Positions 16,301-24,411 of a DNA stretch of 64,000 nucleotides are shown here, piece after piece. A model generated the notes under the pieces. That model searched no databases and was not told the DNA's origin. It was given only the letters and a program-made list of their open reading frames with translations. The translations under genes and the position numbers were made by a program. Origin of the DNA: Gemmatimonadota bacterium (GTDB lineage: Bacteria > Gemmatimonadota > Gemmatimonadetes > Longimicrobiales > Longimicrobiaceae); NCBI GenBank assembly GCA_028287185.1, contig JAQBQD010000153.1:52567-116566 (forward strand), in the 5' to 3' direction. How positions within the stretch are numbered: position 1 is the stretch's first letter; the number at the start of each line of letters is the position of its first letter.

Positions 16301-18940
16301 CTACGGCGCGGCGCGAATGGCGGCCGTCCGCTCCAGCTCGTCTCGCGCCTGCAGCACCTTGCGGCGAATGTCCAGCGGCAGCTCGGGATGCGCGGCCAGG
16401 AAGGCATCCACCGTGCGCAACGCCTCGCTGCTCGCCTGTCCGCCCACGAAGGCGTTCACCCAGCGGCCCAGGAAGAAGATGCGCCGGTTGTCGCGGATCC
16501 ACTCCAGCTTCTCGAGCGCCGGGCGCAGGTACGGCAGCGTGAGCGCCGCCTGCTCCGGGTCGTCGAAGGCGCCCAGGCTGGCCGTCACCCACTCCTCGTT
16601 CAGCCCCGGGTCGTCCAGGTAGCGCCGGAAGTACGCCGCCTTCGCCGCAGCCGTCGGCACCGCCGCGCCGGCCACGAAGGCGCGCCGCGCCGCGTCCGGG
16701 GTGGTGTCGCGCGCCCGCTCGGCGGCCAGCAGCGCGTCCGCGTCCGGCACCCCGCGGGCGAGCAGCGTGGTGACGGCGGCCCAGCGGGTGGGCGGCTTCA
16801 CGGGCTGCCCGTCGAATCTCCGGCGGCCGGCCAGCAGGTCGCGCAACGTGCCCAGCGCCGCGGGCGTCCGCGCCAGGCCGATGTAGGCGTCCAGGGCCGC
16901 CTTTCGCATCCCGTACCCCAGCCGCGCGTCGTCCGACCGCGCCAGCAGCAGGCGCTCCCAGGCGGGCGTCTGGCGCTCCAGTGCCTCCGGCGGAAGGTAC
17001 AACGCCAGCGCCGTCTGCGCGCGGCCCAGGACGGCGCCCGCGATCTGCTCGTCGCCCTCGCCCGGCAGCTCACGGTGGGCGGCGTCCAGGAACGCCGCGG
17101 GCGGCAGGCGCCCCTCGCGCACCAGGTCCCAGAGCGCACCCCAGAGCATCGCACGGCGCAGGTCGTCCCGCTCCTGCCCCACGTGGCCCAGCACGTACGC
17201 GGCGCTGGTGGAGTCCAGCAGGAACAGGCCGTATCCGTAGTCGCCGTCGTTGGGGAACACGTAGTCCGGCACCGGCAGCCCCGCCGCCTGCGCCACTACC
17301 GTGGTGTCGGAGTCGAACGTCACCGGCACCACCACGTCCGGACGGTCGTGGTACGCCAGGCGCACGCGCACCCGGCCCGGCCACCACCCGCCGCGGTCGC
17401 CCGGCAGCGCCCGCGCGGGGCTCTGGACGAGGGAAAGGGAGCGGATCGCGCCGCCCGCCGTGTCCAGCCGCGTCTCCACCCTCGGCATCCCCGCGCGCAG
17501 GATGTACTGCTGGCCAAAGCCCTTGAGCGGCACGCCCGACGCCTGCTCCACCGCGGCCAGCAGGTCGCGCCAGGTGGCGCTGCCGTAGGGGTGGGCGCGC
17601 AGGTACCCGGCCAGGCCCGCGCGGAAGGCGGTGTCGCCCACCAGGTAGTCGAGCTGCTTGAGCACCCCGGGCGCCTTGTTGTAGACGATGGGGCCGTAGT
17701 TGCTCTTGGCCAGGTCCAGGTTGGGCAGCTCCTGCCAGACGGGCGTGGTGCCCGAGGTGGCGTCCACCCCGTAGGCCAGCGGCTTGTTGCGCAGGTAGAA
17801 GGTCTTCCACGCGCCCGAGCGCGGGTCCAGGTCCGCCTGCACCATGGCCGCCACGTACGTCGCGAAGCCCTCCTTCAGCCACAGGTCGTCGAACCAGCGC
17901 ATGGTCACCAGGTCCCCGAACCACTGGTGCGCAACCTCGTGGTAGATGGTGGCGTCGCGCGACAGGCGCTGGTTGAAGGTGGGCGGCTCGCGGAAGACGA
18001 ACTGCTCCTCGTTGTAGAACACCGCCCCCACGTGCTCCATGCCGCCGAAGGGGAACGCCGGCGCCAGCAGCACGTCGAACTTGGCGAAGGGAAAGCGCAC
18101 GCCGGAGTAGCCCTCAAGCCACTTCACCGCGTCGCGGTTGGCGCGGATGATGGAGTCGGCGTCCACCTCCGCGCGGCGCGAGGCGCGGGCGTACAGCGTG
18201 ATGGGCCGCTCCCCCGCCGGCGCCGAGCGCCACGTGGTCCACGGGCCCGCGGCGAAGGCGGCCAGGTAGGTGGGGATGGGCTCCGTCTCCGCGAAGCTCC
18301 AGCGCGTCCCGCTCGCGACCGTGTCGCGCCGGTCCAGCGGTCCGTTGGAAAGCACCGTCCACGTCGCGGGCGCGGTGATCGTGGTGCGGAAGCGCGCCTT
18401 CAGGTCGGGCTGGTCGAAGCAGGGAAAGAGCTGGTTGGCGTCCGCCGGCACCAGCAGCGTGTACAGGTAGGTCGCCCCGTCCGCCGCGTCGTCGTAGCGG
18501 ATGATGCTGGTCCCCGCCGCCGCGATCCCGGCGGAGAAGTCGATCTGCACCCGGTTCCTCCCGGTGAGCAGGTACGCCGCGGGAACGGCCAGGTGTCCGT
18601 CGGCCCAGCGCGCGTCCGGCACCCCGCGGCCATTGGCGACCACGCGCGCCAGCGAGCGCCCGCGGAAGTCCAGCACCAGGTCGCCCGCCCCGGCCGCCCG
18701 GCGGAACCCGATCGCCACGCTGCCCGCCGCCGTGTCGCGCGCCGTCACGTCCAGCGCCAGCCCGTACGACACCTCCGAGACGCGCGCCGACCGGTACAGC
18801 GCCAGCTCGCGCGAGACGCCCTGCACCACCGGCGGCGCGGGGTCAGGGATTGGGCCGTTCGCGGAGGGATTCGCCGCGCAGGCGGCGGCGGTGGCGAGCA
18901 GGACGGGAGCGAGAACGGCACGCGTGGCAGAAAACGGCAT
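16301..18940 (-). CDS. M1 family metalloaminopeptidase, probable lipoprotein
   Basis: The 879-residue protein is a zinc aminopeptidase of family M1. The N-terminus MPFSATRAVLAPVLLATAAACAAN is a lipoprotein-type signal with a cysteine at the cut site, so it is probably anchored in the periplasm. The zinc site HEVAHQWFGDL lies near residue 335, with the third ligand Glu in WLKEGFATY 18 residues on. The usual exopeptidase motif GAMEN reads GGMEH near residue 298, an unusual Asn-to-His change. The C-terminal half is helical (ERAP1-like region). The ATG at 18940 is chosen for the signal peptide; the frame stays open a further 168 codons upstream, treated separately. A hairpin at 18974-19006 lies just before the start. 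Confidence 0.92.
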   Translation of the reverse strand: MPFSATRAVLAPVLLATAAACAANPSANGPIPDPAPPVVQGVSRELALYRSARVSEVSYGLALDVTARDTAAGSVAIGFRRAAGAGDLVLDFRGRSLARVVANGRGVPDARWADGHLAVPAAYLLTGRNRVQIDFSAGIAAAGTSIIRYDDAADGATYLYTLLVPADANQLFPCFDQPDLKARFRTTITAPATWTVLSNGPLDRRDTVASGTRWSFAETEPIPTYLAAFAAGPWTTWRSAPAGERPITLYARASRRAEVDADSIIRANRDAVKWLEGYSGVRFPFAKFDVLLAPAFPFGGMEHVGAVFYNEEQFVFREPPTFNQRLSRDATIYHEVAHQWFGDLVTMRWFDDLWLKEGFATYVAAMVQADLDPRSGAWKTFYLRNKPLAYGVDATSGTTPVWQELPNLDLAKSNYGPIVYNKAPGVLKQLDYLVGDTAFRAGLAGYLRAHPYGSATWRDLLAAVEQASGVPLKGFGQQYILRAGMPRVETRLDTAGGAIRSLSLVQSPARALPGDRGGWWPGRVRVRLAYHDRPDVVVPVTFDSDTTVVAQAAGLPVPDYVFPNDGDYGYGLFLLDSTSAAYVLGHVGQERDDLRRAMLWGALWDLVREGRLPPAAFLDAAHRELPGEGDEQIAGAVLGRAQTALALYLPPEALERQTPAWERLLLARSDDARLGYGMRKAALDAYIGLARTPAALGTLRDLLAGRRRFDGQPVKPPTRWAAVTTLLARGVPDADALLAAERARDTTPDAARRAFVAGAAVPTAAAKAAYFRRYLDDPGLNEEWVTASLGAFDDPEQAALTLPYLRPALEKLEWIRDNRRIFFLGRWVNAFVGGQASSEALRTVDAFLAAHPELPLDIRRKVLQARDELERTAAIRAAP

Positions 18941-19530
18941 CACACCTGGATTTCTTCGTCGGAGGAAGAACGAGGGAGCCTCCAAACATCTCGTTCGGAG
19001 GCTCCCCGCGCAACGGACAGGCCGGTGATCCGTCAGTTGTGCATCGAGCCCGGGACGCATCCACAGCGCGAACAAAGACCGCTCCGATGCGAGACATTCG
19101 GCACCGCGGCTCCCACGAAACCGCCCATCAAGCTTGTGAACCTGCTTGATCAAGCTGGTGAACTGCTCGTGAAGATGTTGACAAGCAATCGCGAAGCCTT
19201 CGAACAACGTGTGAAAGCGGGAGGTGGCAGCCGTGCTCCGGTTCGATCCAAGGGCGAGTCTGGCTCTGAACGCCCCCGCCGGCACAAGCATTACCGGACC
19301 GGCGGCACTCACCTCGGTCGCGTCTTCCCCGTCCTGGTCGGCCGATACTGCGTCGAAGGTGAACGGGACGCACGTTCCGTGGAGGCGATCTCCCCCGAGC
19401 TTGACAAGCCGCCGAAGCCAGTAGCGCACACCGGACGACGACATGCCTACGGTTCCGCCACGTCGCGCGGACAGTGGCCCCGTTGCGAGCACCCTGAGGC
19501 TGTCGCCGGAGCGGTCACCCCTGGCCGGTG
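18941..19530 (-). other. Region without a firm gene; holds a lower-GC open frame in phase with the M1 peptidase
   Basis: From an ATG at 19444 the reverse strand stays open for 168 codons straight into the M1 peptidase. The first part reads MSSSGVRYWLRRLVKLGGD and later HTLFEGFAIACQHLHEQF and FTSLIKQVHKLDGRF, which look like genuine amphipathic protein, with more A/T in codon third positions than its neighbours. The last 50 residues before the peptidase signal peptide look random. I read it as a remnant or short foreign gene that has lost its stop; no family is recognised. The plus strand shows nothing better. Confidence 0.35.
18974..19006 (-). terminator. Hairpin immediately upstream of the M1 peptidase
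   Basis: GGGAGCCTCC and GGAGGCTCCC pair perfectly over ten bases around a 13-base loop, 34 bases before the peptidase ATG. It could end transcription from the sequence upstream or act as a 5' leader hairpin of the peptidase mRNA. Confidence 0.5.
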
Positions 19531-19950
19531 CTACCCCCCCTGGGTGAGCCGGCGTCCCGGCGCGGGCGGGGGCTGGTCGGGAGCCCAGCCGGGCTTGGGC
19601 GCGGCGGGAGGCGGCTGGTCCGGCCCCAGGTTGTGCGCGCCGACGTCGGCGAGCATGAAGTTCTCGGGCGGCACGGGCGATCCCGCCAGGCGCCGCAGCA
19701 GCGCGAGCTGGCCCGCGTGGGTCATCACATCCGCCAGCGGCCCCTGCAGGAGCCGCCGGAAGGCGTCCCCCGCGGGCTCGGGCTCCGATTCCAGGTCGTC
19801 CGCCAGCAGCCGCAGCACGTCGTGGAAGCGAAGCACCTCGTCGCCGAACGCGTCCAGCCGGTCGGGGCGCCAGGTCCCGCCAGCGAGCACGGTGCGCGCA
19901 TAGCCCACGACGCCCGTCATGTGCCACACCATCTCGTGCGGGGTGCGCAC
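19531..19950 (-). CDS. DinB-like protein, N-terminus uncertain
   Basis: The annotated part gives 139 residues from GTG 19950, including RTPHEMVWHMTGVVGYARTV and DVMTHAGQLALLRRLAGSP, the helix-with-histidine pattern of DinB/DUF664-like four-helix proteins that bind a metal through three His. The coding pattern clearly continues upstream (ELLRHFLAALAYRTQKALRG, APEGFAGFRAGPN) to about 20063, but the frame contains no ATG, GTG or TTG before a stop near 20150. Either translation begins at a CTG, or a frame error removed the start. The C-terminus is Pro/Gly-rich (DQPPPAAPKPGWAPDQPPP). Function unknown; metal-dependent small-molecule transferase is the family precedent. Confidence 0.65.
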   Translation of the reverse strand: MRTPHEMVWHMTGVVGYARTVLAGGTWRPDRLDAFGDEVLRFHDVLRLLADDLESEPEPAGDAFRRLLQGPLADVMTHAGQLALLRRLAGSPVPPENFMLADVGAHNLGPDQPPPAAPKPGWAPDQPPPAPGRRLTQGG

Positions 19951-20136
19951 GTTGGGGCCGGCGCGGAAGCCGGCGAACCCCTCGGGCGCGCCGCGCAGCG
20001 CCTTCTGCGTGCGGTACGCCAGCGCGGCCAGGAAGTGGCGCAGCAGCTCGCGCGTGGGTCCATGCGGGTACGGCGGAGAAGGGGTTTTCGACGGCGCTGC
20101 GAGGGCGTCAGGCCGGCCCGGCGCTGTGGGGCCGCG

Positions 20137-20499
20137 TCAGTTGCCGGTGGCGCACTGGGTGCAGGCGCGCGTCTCGGGATAGATCATGAGGCGCTCGAAG
20201 GGGATGGGACGGCCGCAGGCGCTGCATGCGCCGTAGGTGCCCTCCTCGATGCGGCGCAGCGCGTCCAGGATCTGGGCGAGCTGCGTCTTCTCGCGCTCCT
20301 CGAGCTTCTTGTTCAGGCTCTCGTTCTGGATGGCGTCGATGCGCGACAGCCGCCCGACGGTGTCCTGCTCCAGGTCGCGGGCCCGGTCGGTGAGGCCCGC
20401 GATCTTCATGCTGCGCTCCAGGCGCGTGAGCGTGCGCAGCAGCTCCTCGCGGACCTGGCCCATCTGCTCGGGGGGGAGGGGCGACTTCACTGCGGTCAT
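20137..20499 (-). CDS. TraR/DksA family zinc-finger protein
   Basis: The 120-residue protein has an N-terminal coiled coil (about residues 12-85, including EELLRTLTRLERSMK and LNKKLEEREKTQLAQILDAL) and a C-terminal C4 zinc finger CSACGRPIPFERL...CTQC. This is the DksA/TraR layout, proteins that enter the RNA polymerase secondary channel and alter initiation, often with ppGpp. It carries the usual EEGTYGAC turn before the zinc finger. Residues of the coiled-coil tip region read DRARDLEQDTVGRLSRID rather than the E. coli DksA D-x-x-D-x-A tip, so it may be a DksA-like relative instead of DksA itself. A ribosome site is weak (GGAAGGAAC... before ATG 20499). Confidence 0.9.
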   Translation of the reverse strand: MTAVKSPLPPEQMGQVREELLRTLTRLERSMKIAGLTDRARDLEQDTVGRLSRIDAIQNESLNKKLEEREKTQLAQILDALRRIEEGTYGACSACGRPIPFERLMIYPETRACTQCATGN

Positions 20500-20727
20500 G
20501 CCGTGTTCCTTCCGTGATACGGTGCGGTGAGGTGGGGCGGAGGATCGCCGCCGGGGCGGGGTGCCGGCGCGCGGCGCGCCAACGGCTGGGCCGGCGTGCC
20601 CGTCCGGCGGCTCCGCGTGCGTGGGCGGCGCGTGGCGCCGCGGTGTGTCTGGTGCGTTCTGCCGGCGCTTCGGGAAGCGGCGGGTCGGGGGAACTTCGTT
20701 CGATGCGCGGTCCGGCCTCGTGGGCCG

Positions 20728-21045
20728 TCAGACGCGCTCCACGAACACGTCGAACACCCCGCCGCAGACGGCGGGGCTCCACGAGTGCAGGTCTTCCGTC
20801 AGGTCCACGCGCACCATGCGGGGCACGCCGGTGGCGACCACCGCGTGCGCGGCCTCGATCACCTGGGCCTCGCCGCATCCCCCGCCCACGGTGCCCACCA
20901 GGCCCCGCTCCGGGTCCACCAGCATGCGGCTTCCCACCCCGCGCGGCGTCGAGCCCTTGCGGCGCACGATGGTGCACAGCGCCACCGGGCGCCCCTCGCT
21001 CGCGGCGCGGCGGGCGGCGTCGAACACGGCCAGGTCTTCGGTCAA
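20728..21045 (-). CDS. Short XdhC/CoxI-domain protein
   Basis: The 105-residue protein consists only of the XdhC/CoxI N-terminal domain (PF02625-type): MTEDLAVFDAARRAASEGRP, ALCTIVRRKGSTPRGVGSRM, GTVGGGCGEAQVIEAA and HSWSPAVCGGVFDVFVE. Family members help insert or sulfurate the molybdenum cofactor in xanthine-dehydrogenase-type enzymes. Full XdhC has a C-terminal Rossmann domain, absent here. The start is TTG 21045, inside the stop of the preceding frameshifted gene (TTGA overlap), so translation is coupled. No molybdenum hydroxylase gene is in the window. Confidence 0.82.
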   Translation of the reverse strand: MTEDLAVFDAARRAASEGRPVALCTIVRRKGSTPRGVGSRMLVDPERGLVGTVGGGCGEAQVIEAAHAVVATGVPRMVRVDLTEDLHSWSPAVCGGVFDVFVERV

Positions 21046-22108
21046 GGCTTGAGCGCGGGCAGCGGGCCGTCGGGCAGGGCATCGGCGATGGCGGCGATCT
21101 CCTCGGCCTGCCGCCATGCAGCTTCCAGGCCGGCCAGCTCGCCTTCCAGCGCCATGCGTTCCTGTGTCTCGTGAAGCGCCATCTCCAGCGCCAGCGACTC
21201 GCCGGGCGCCAGCCTCTCCTCCTTCGCGTCGCCCCAGCGACGCGCCTTCGCACCCTTGGCGCGGGCGTACCCGGCCAGGGAGCGGATGCCGAGCGGCACG
21301 TCGCGCCCGGCCACCCCGCGCACCATCTCCTCGGCGCTGCCGGCCGCGTCCAGCCGTCGGAGCGCGTCCGCCACGTCCGCGGGCCGGGCGCCGCGGGCGT
21401 TGGCGATCACCATCCCCCGCCCCAGCAGCCCCCGCGCGGCGTCGCCGTACAGGGTGACGGGCGCGGGATCCACGCGGTAGCCCATGCGCGGCGCGGCCAG
21501 GCCCGCGGTGAGCACCACGGCGGGGGCGCCGGCGTCGTCCTGCCGGAGGCGGGCACCGCCGAGCTGCCAGCGGCGAAGCTCCAGCGCCGCGCCCGCGGAC
21601 GAGGCCTCCGCCGGCACCCGCGCCACCACCTTCCGGCCCTGCCAGCGCTCCCATCCCAGCCGGCCGCCCTGGAACATCACGTTCGCCATCCCGACCGCGC
21701 CGGCCGCCCACAGTCCGCCCGTCACCGCGACGGCGCCCGCCACGGCGACGCCCGTCCACAGCAGGTAGCGCCGCCGCCGGTCCACCAGCGTCTCGCCGTA
21801 GCGCCAGGCGGCCAGCTCGCCGGGAAGCGCCCGGCCCACGCGGATCAGGCGGGTGCCGTCCGGCAGGCGGCACAGGCCCACGTTCTCGCTCTGCACGCGC
21901 AGGCGGGTGTCGCGGAACGCCTTCTCGGCGCTCTCCACCGCCTCCCAGCGCTCCTCGATGGGCGCCAGGTTCAGCGCCCGCAGCGGGGGCACACGGCCCA
22001 CAGCCGCCCCTTCCAGGCGTCGAAGGCCAGGCTGCGGCCCACGGGGAACTCCTCCACCGCCTGGTTGGCGCCCAGGTTGGCCGAGCAGAAGATGCAGCTG
22101 CGGTACAT
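21042..22108 (-). pseudogene. Zinc-ribbon membrane protein split by a one-base frameshift
   Basis: From ATG 22108 the frame gives MYRSCIFCSANLGANQAVEEF...AVCPRCGR and hits a stop (TGA 21973-21971). One frame over, the same protein evidently continues as LNLAPIEERWEAVESAEKAF...DGPLPALKP to the stop at 21042. Adding one C at about 21973 would join them into CPRCGRLNLAPIEERW, about 355 residues. The two CxxC pairs (CIFC and CPRC) form a zinc ribbon and one or two membrane helices follow near residue 150 (LLWTGVAVAGAVAVTGGLWAAG), then a cytoplasmic or periplasmic domain with a Gly/Arg-rich start. Coding pattern is normal on both sides, so either a recent mutation or a sequencing error. Family not recognised. 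The short XdhC gene overlaps its stop. Confidence 0.75.
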
Positions 22109-22473
22109 CGGCCTCGTGCTTCCGAGGGATCGTGAGCCCCAGCAGGCGGCGCGGCGGAAGCCGCCCCCGGCCCGCCGGGAAAGGCCGCGAGCACCCCCGT
22201 TTCCGTCCAGGCCGCGCGGAGAGCAAGGCGCGGCACACAGGCCGTGGGGCGGTGCGCTTCGGTGGGCGAACGGAGGTGTTCAGTCGATGCGGCGCAACGG
22301 AGGCACGCTGTCGGCAACGGGTTGATCGACGGCGCGACGGAAGGATTGCCCCGCACGCGAGGCCTTCCATCGGCCACCGATCACCGCGGCTGATCCCGTC
22401 CGTCGGTCGATCCGTCGGCATCCGTGGCGCTGCGTGGACCGGACCGGCCGACGGGACGAGGCAATGCAGCGCC
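22109..22473. other. Intergenic region, no gene seen
   Basis: The 365 bases between the zinc-ribbon gene start and the MobA-XdhC stop hold no convincing coding frame or strong hairpin. GATC-containing words are dense. Confidence 0.45.
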
Positions 22474-24033
22474 TCATTCCACCTTCCGCAGCGTGCGCTC
22501 GACCACACGTGAGCGGTCGCGCAGGGGCTGGCCGGTGCCTCCGCGGCGCACCTGCACCATCTCGGCGGCGATGGAGACGGCGATCTCCTCCGGCGTCTCG
22601 GCGCCCACGTCCAGGCCCACGGGCGCGCTCAGCAGGCACAGCCGCTCGGCGGGCACCCCGTCGCGCAGCAGCTCCTCCACCGCGGCGCGGGTGCGGCGCC
22701 GGCTGCCCACCACGCCCACGTAGGCGGGCATGCGGGGGCGGCGCAGCACGTCGCGCAGCGCCTCGAAGTCGTACTTGTGGCCCCGCGTGGCCAGCACCAG
22801 CCAGGTGTCCGGCCCCGTCTCCACCCCGCGCAGCGGGTCCGAGAAGTCCGCGCGCACCACCTGCTCCGCCTCGGGGAAGCGCTCGCGGGTGGCGAACTCG
22901 GGCCTGTCGTCCAGCACCGTGACGCGAAAGCCCAGCATGGCGGCGATGCGGCACAGCGGCTGCGCGATGTGGCCCGCGCCCAAGATCACCAGCCGCGGCG
23001 GCCCGCGGTGCGCCTCCACGTACAGCGTGCGCGCGCCGCCCTCCGTCTGCACGGCGTGCGTCCCGGCCGTCGCCGATCCGTCCAGCGCGCGCCGGGCGAG
23101 GCGCACGGCCTCCGCGTCCAGCGCCGCATCCCCCAGCGTGCCGGCCTGCCGGTCGTCCCACACCGCCATCCGCGCGCCGGGCTTCGACACCCCGCCGGGC
23201 ACGCCAGCATCCACCAGCAGCACCGACGCCACCGGCTCGCCGCCCGCCAGCGCAGCATGCGCGAACCGGATCGCATCCGCCGTGGTCAGCGGTACGGCTT
23301 CGGTCGACGGAACGGAATCCGATGCACGAACGTCCGACGTGCCCATCTCCCCTCCAGCGCCTTCCGAGCCCCCGCCGACGTCGGGACCCGCCGTCCGGTC
23401 CACGGCGCCGTCGATCGAATCTCGTGGGTCCGCCGAGTCCGATGCCGCGAGCAGGCGGCGGTAGTCCTCGGGCGTGTCCACGTCGGCCAGCACGCCGGCG
23501 GCGGAAACCTCGACGCTCTCCGCTTGCTCCGCGTGGCGGTGGATGACCGTGCGCGCGCCCTCCGGCAGATCGGGCTCCAGCAGCTCGGCGAACAGCCTGC
23601 GGGCGAAGAGCACCGGGTGCCCGTTGCGTCCCCCGTGCGCGGCGCGGACGACGGGGGCGCCGCGGCGCGCGAAGGCGCCGATCACCCGGCGCACCGCCTC
23701 CGCATCGACCCAGGGCACGTCCACCGGGAGCACCACCGCGGCATCCACCCCCGCGGAAAGCGCGAGCAAGCCGGCTCTCAGCGAGTCGGCTTGCTCCGAT
23801 TCGGCCCGTGGATTGACCGCCACGCGCGCGCCCAGCACCTCCGCGTCCCACGCGATGCGCCGCGCGGCATCGTCGTCCGCCGGTCCGGTGACGACCAGCA
23901 CCTCGGCGCATCCGCCGTCCCTCAGCGCGGCGACGGCGCGGGCCAGGAAGGTGGCGCCGTCCAGCGCGAGAAGCGCCTTCGGCTCGCCCATCCGGCGCGA
24001 GCGCCCGGCGGCGAGCACGATCCCGGCGATCAA
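22474..24033 (-). CDS. MobA-like nucleotidyltransferase fused to XdhC domain
   Basis: The 519-residue protein joins two activities in one chain. Residues 1-200 form a MobA/MocA-type nucleotidyltransferase with the signature GIVLAAGRSRRMGEPKALL, a VLPVDVPWVDAEAVRRV Mg-binding segment and GRNGHPVLFARRLF. Residues about 245-500 are XdhC: VASVLLVDAGVPGGVSKPG, then a Rossmann loop LVILGAGHIAQPLCRIA near residue 349, ADFSDPLRGVE and YVGVVGSRRRTRA. This fits an enzyme that makes and loads a molybdenum-cofactor dinucleotide (MCD type). The start is TTG 24033, about 80 bases below a clear promoter at 24119-24147; a farther upstream TTG inside that promoter is rejected. A 45-residue acidic linker separates the domains. 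Confidence 0.9.
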   Translation of the reverse strand: MIAGIVLAAGRSRRMGEPKALLALDGATFLARAVAALRDGGCAEVLVVTGPADDDAARRIAWDAEVLGARVAVNPRAESEQADSLRAGLLALSAGVDAAVVLPVDVPWVDAEAVRRVIGAFARRGAPVVRAAHGGRNGHPVLFARRLFAELLEPDLPEGARTVIHRHAEQAESVEVSAAGVLADVDTPEDYRRLLAASDSADPRDSIDGAVDRTAGPDVGGGSEGAGGEMGTSDVRASDSVPSTEAVPLTTADAIRFAHAALAGGEPVASVLLVDAGVPGGVSKPGARMAVWDDRQAGTLGDAALDAEAVRLARRALDGSATAGTHAVQTEGGARTLYVEAHRGPPRLVILGAGHIAQPLCRIAAMLGFRVTVLDDRPEFATRERFPEAEQVVRADFSDPLRGVETGPDTWLVLATRGHKYDFEALRDVLRRPRMPAYVGVVGSRRRTRAAVEELLRDGVPAERLCLLSAPVGLDVGAETPEEIAVSIAAEMVQVRRGGTGQPLRDRSRVVERTLRKVE

Positions 24034-24118
24034 TGGCGTTCTCTGCGTGGAGATCGGGGCTTCCGCGGAAAGGACGGCGCCCCGTTCGGACGTTCGGTCG
24101 GTGCGATGTGTGCAAACG

Positions 24119-24147
24119 ATTATGGCACCATGGGTTCCAATCGTCAA
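24119..24147 (-). promoter_or_regulatory. Sigma70-type promoter of the MobA-XdhC gene
   Basis: TTGACG (24147-24142) and CATAAT (24124-24119) are separated by exactly 17 bases. The expected transcript start near 24112 leaves an 80-base leader to the TTG start at 24033. Confidence 0.7.
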
Positions 24148-24315
24148 CCCGCCCCCGGCGGCACACCGTCCACGTCCATCGCCATGGGGGTGCGGCGATC
24201 AAGGGATCGATCCGATCCACGGCTCTGAAGGCGCCCGTATCACCGCTCGGACGACGGTTGCCGGATCAGCGGCATTCCTCCCGCGACCTACCAGCCGAGG
24301 ACGCGAGATACGGCC

Positions 24316-24344
24316 CGGGGCCGCTCCGTGCGGGAGCGGCCCCG
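24316..24344 (-). terminator. Terminator of the cNMP-domain histidine kinase
   Basis: CGGGGCCGCTCC and GGAGCGGCCCCG pair over 12 bases around a five-base loop, 68 bases past the stop at 24412. Confidence 0.8.
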
Positions 24345-24411
24345 TTGAGCACCGTCGTGCGCTTGCCGGACAGGAGCCTCCGATCGAGGCGGGAGCTGCC
24401 GCGGTCCGGGC

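Noticed and set aside
16208..19903. Long plus-strand open frame opposite the M1 aminopeptidase.
   Set aside because: Low-complexity Arg/Gly/Ala/His translation, a mirror of the real gene's codon bias; the minus strand has all catalytic motifs.
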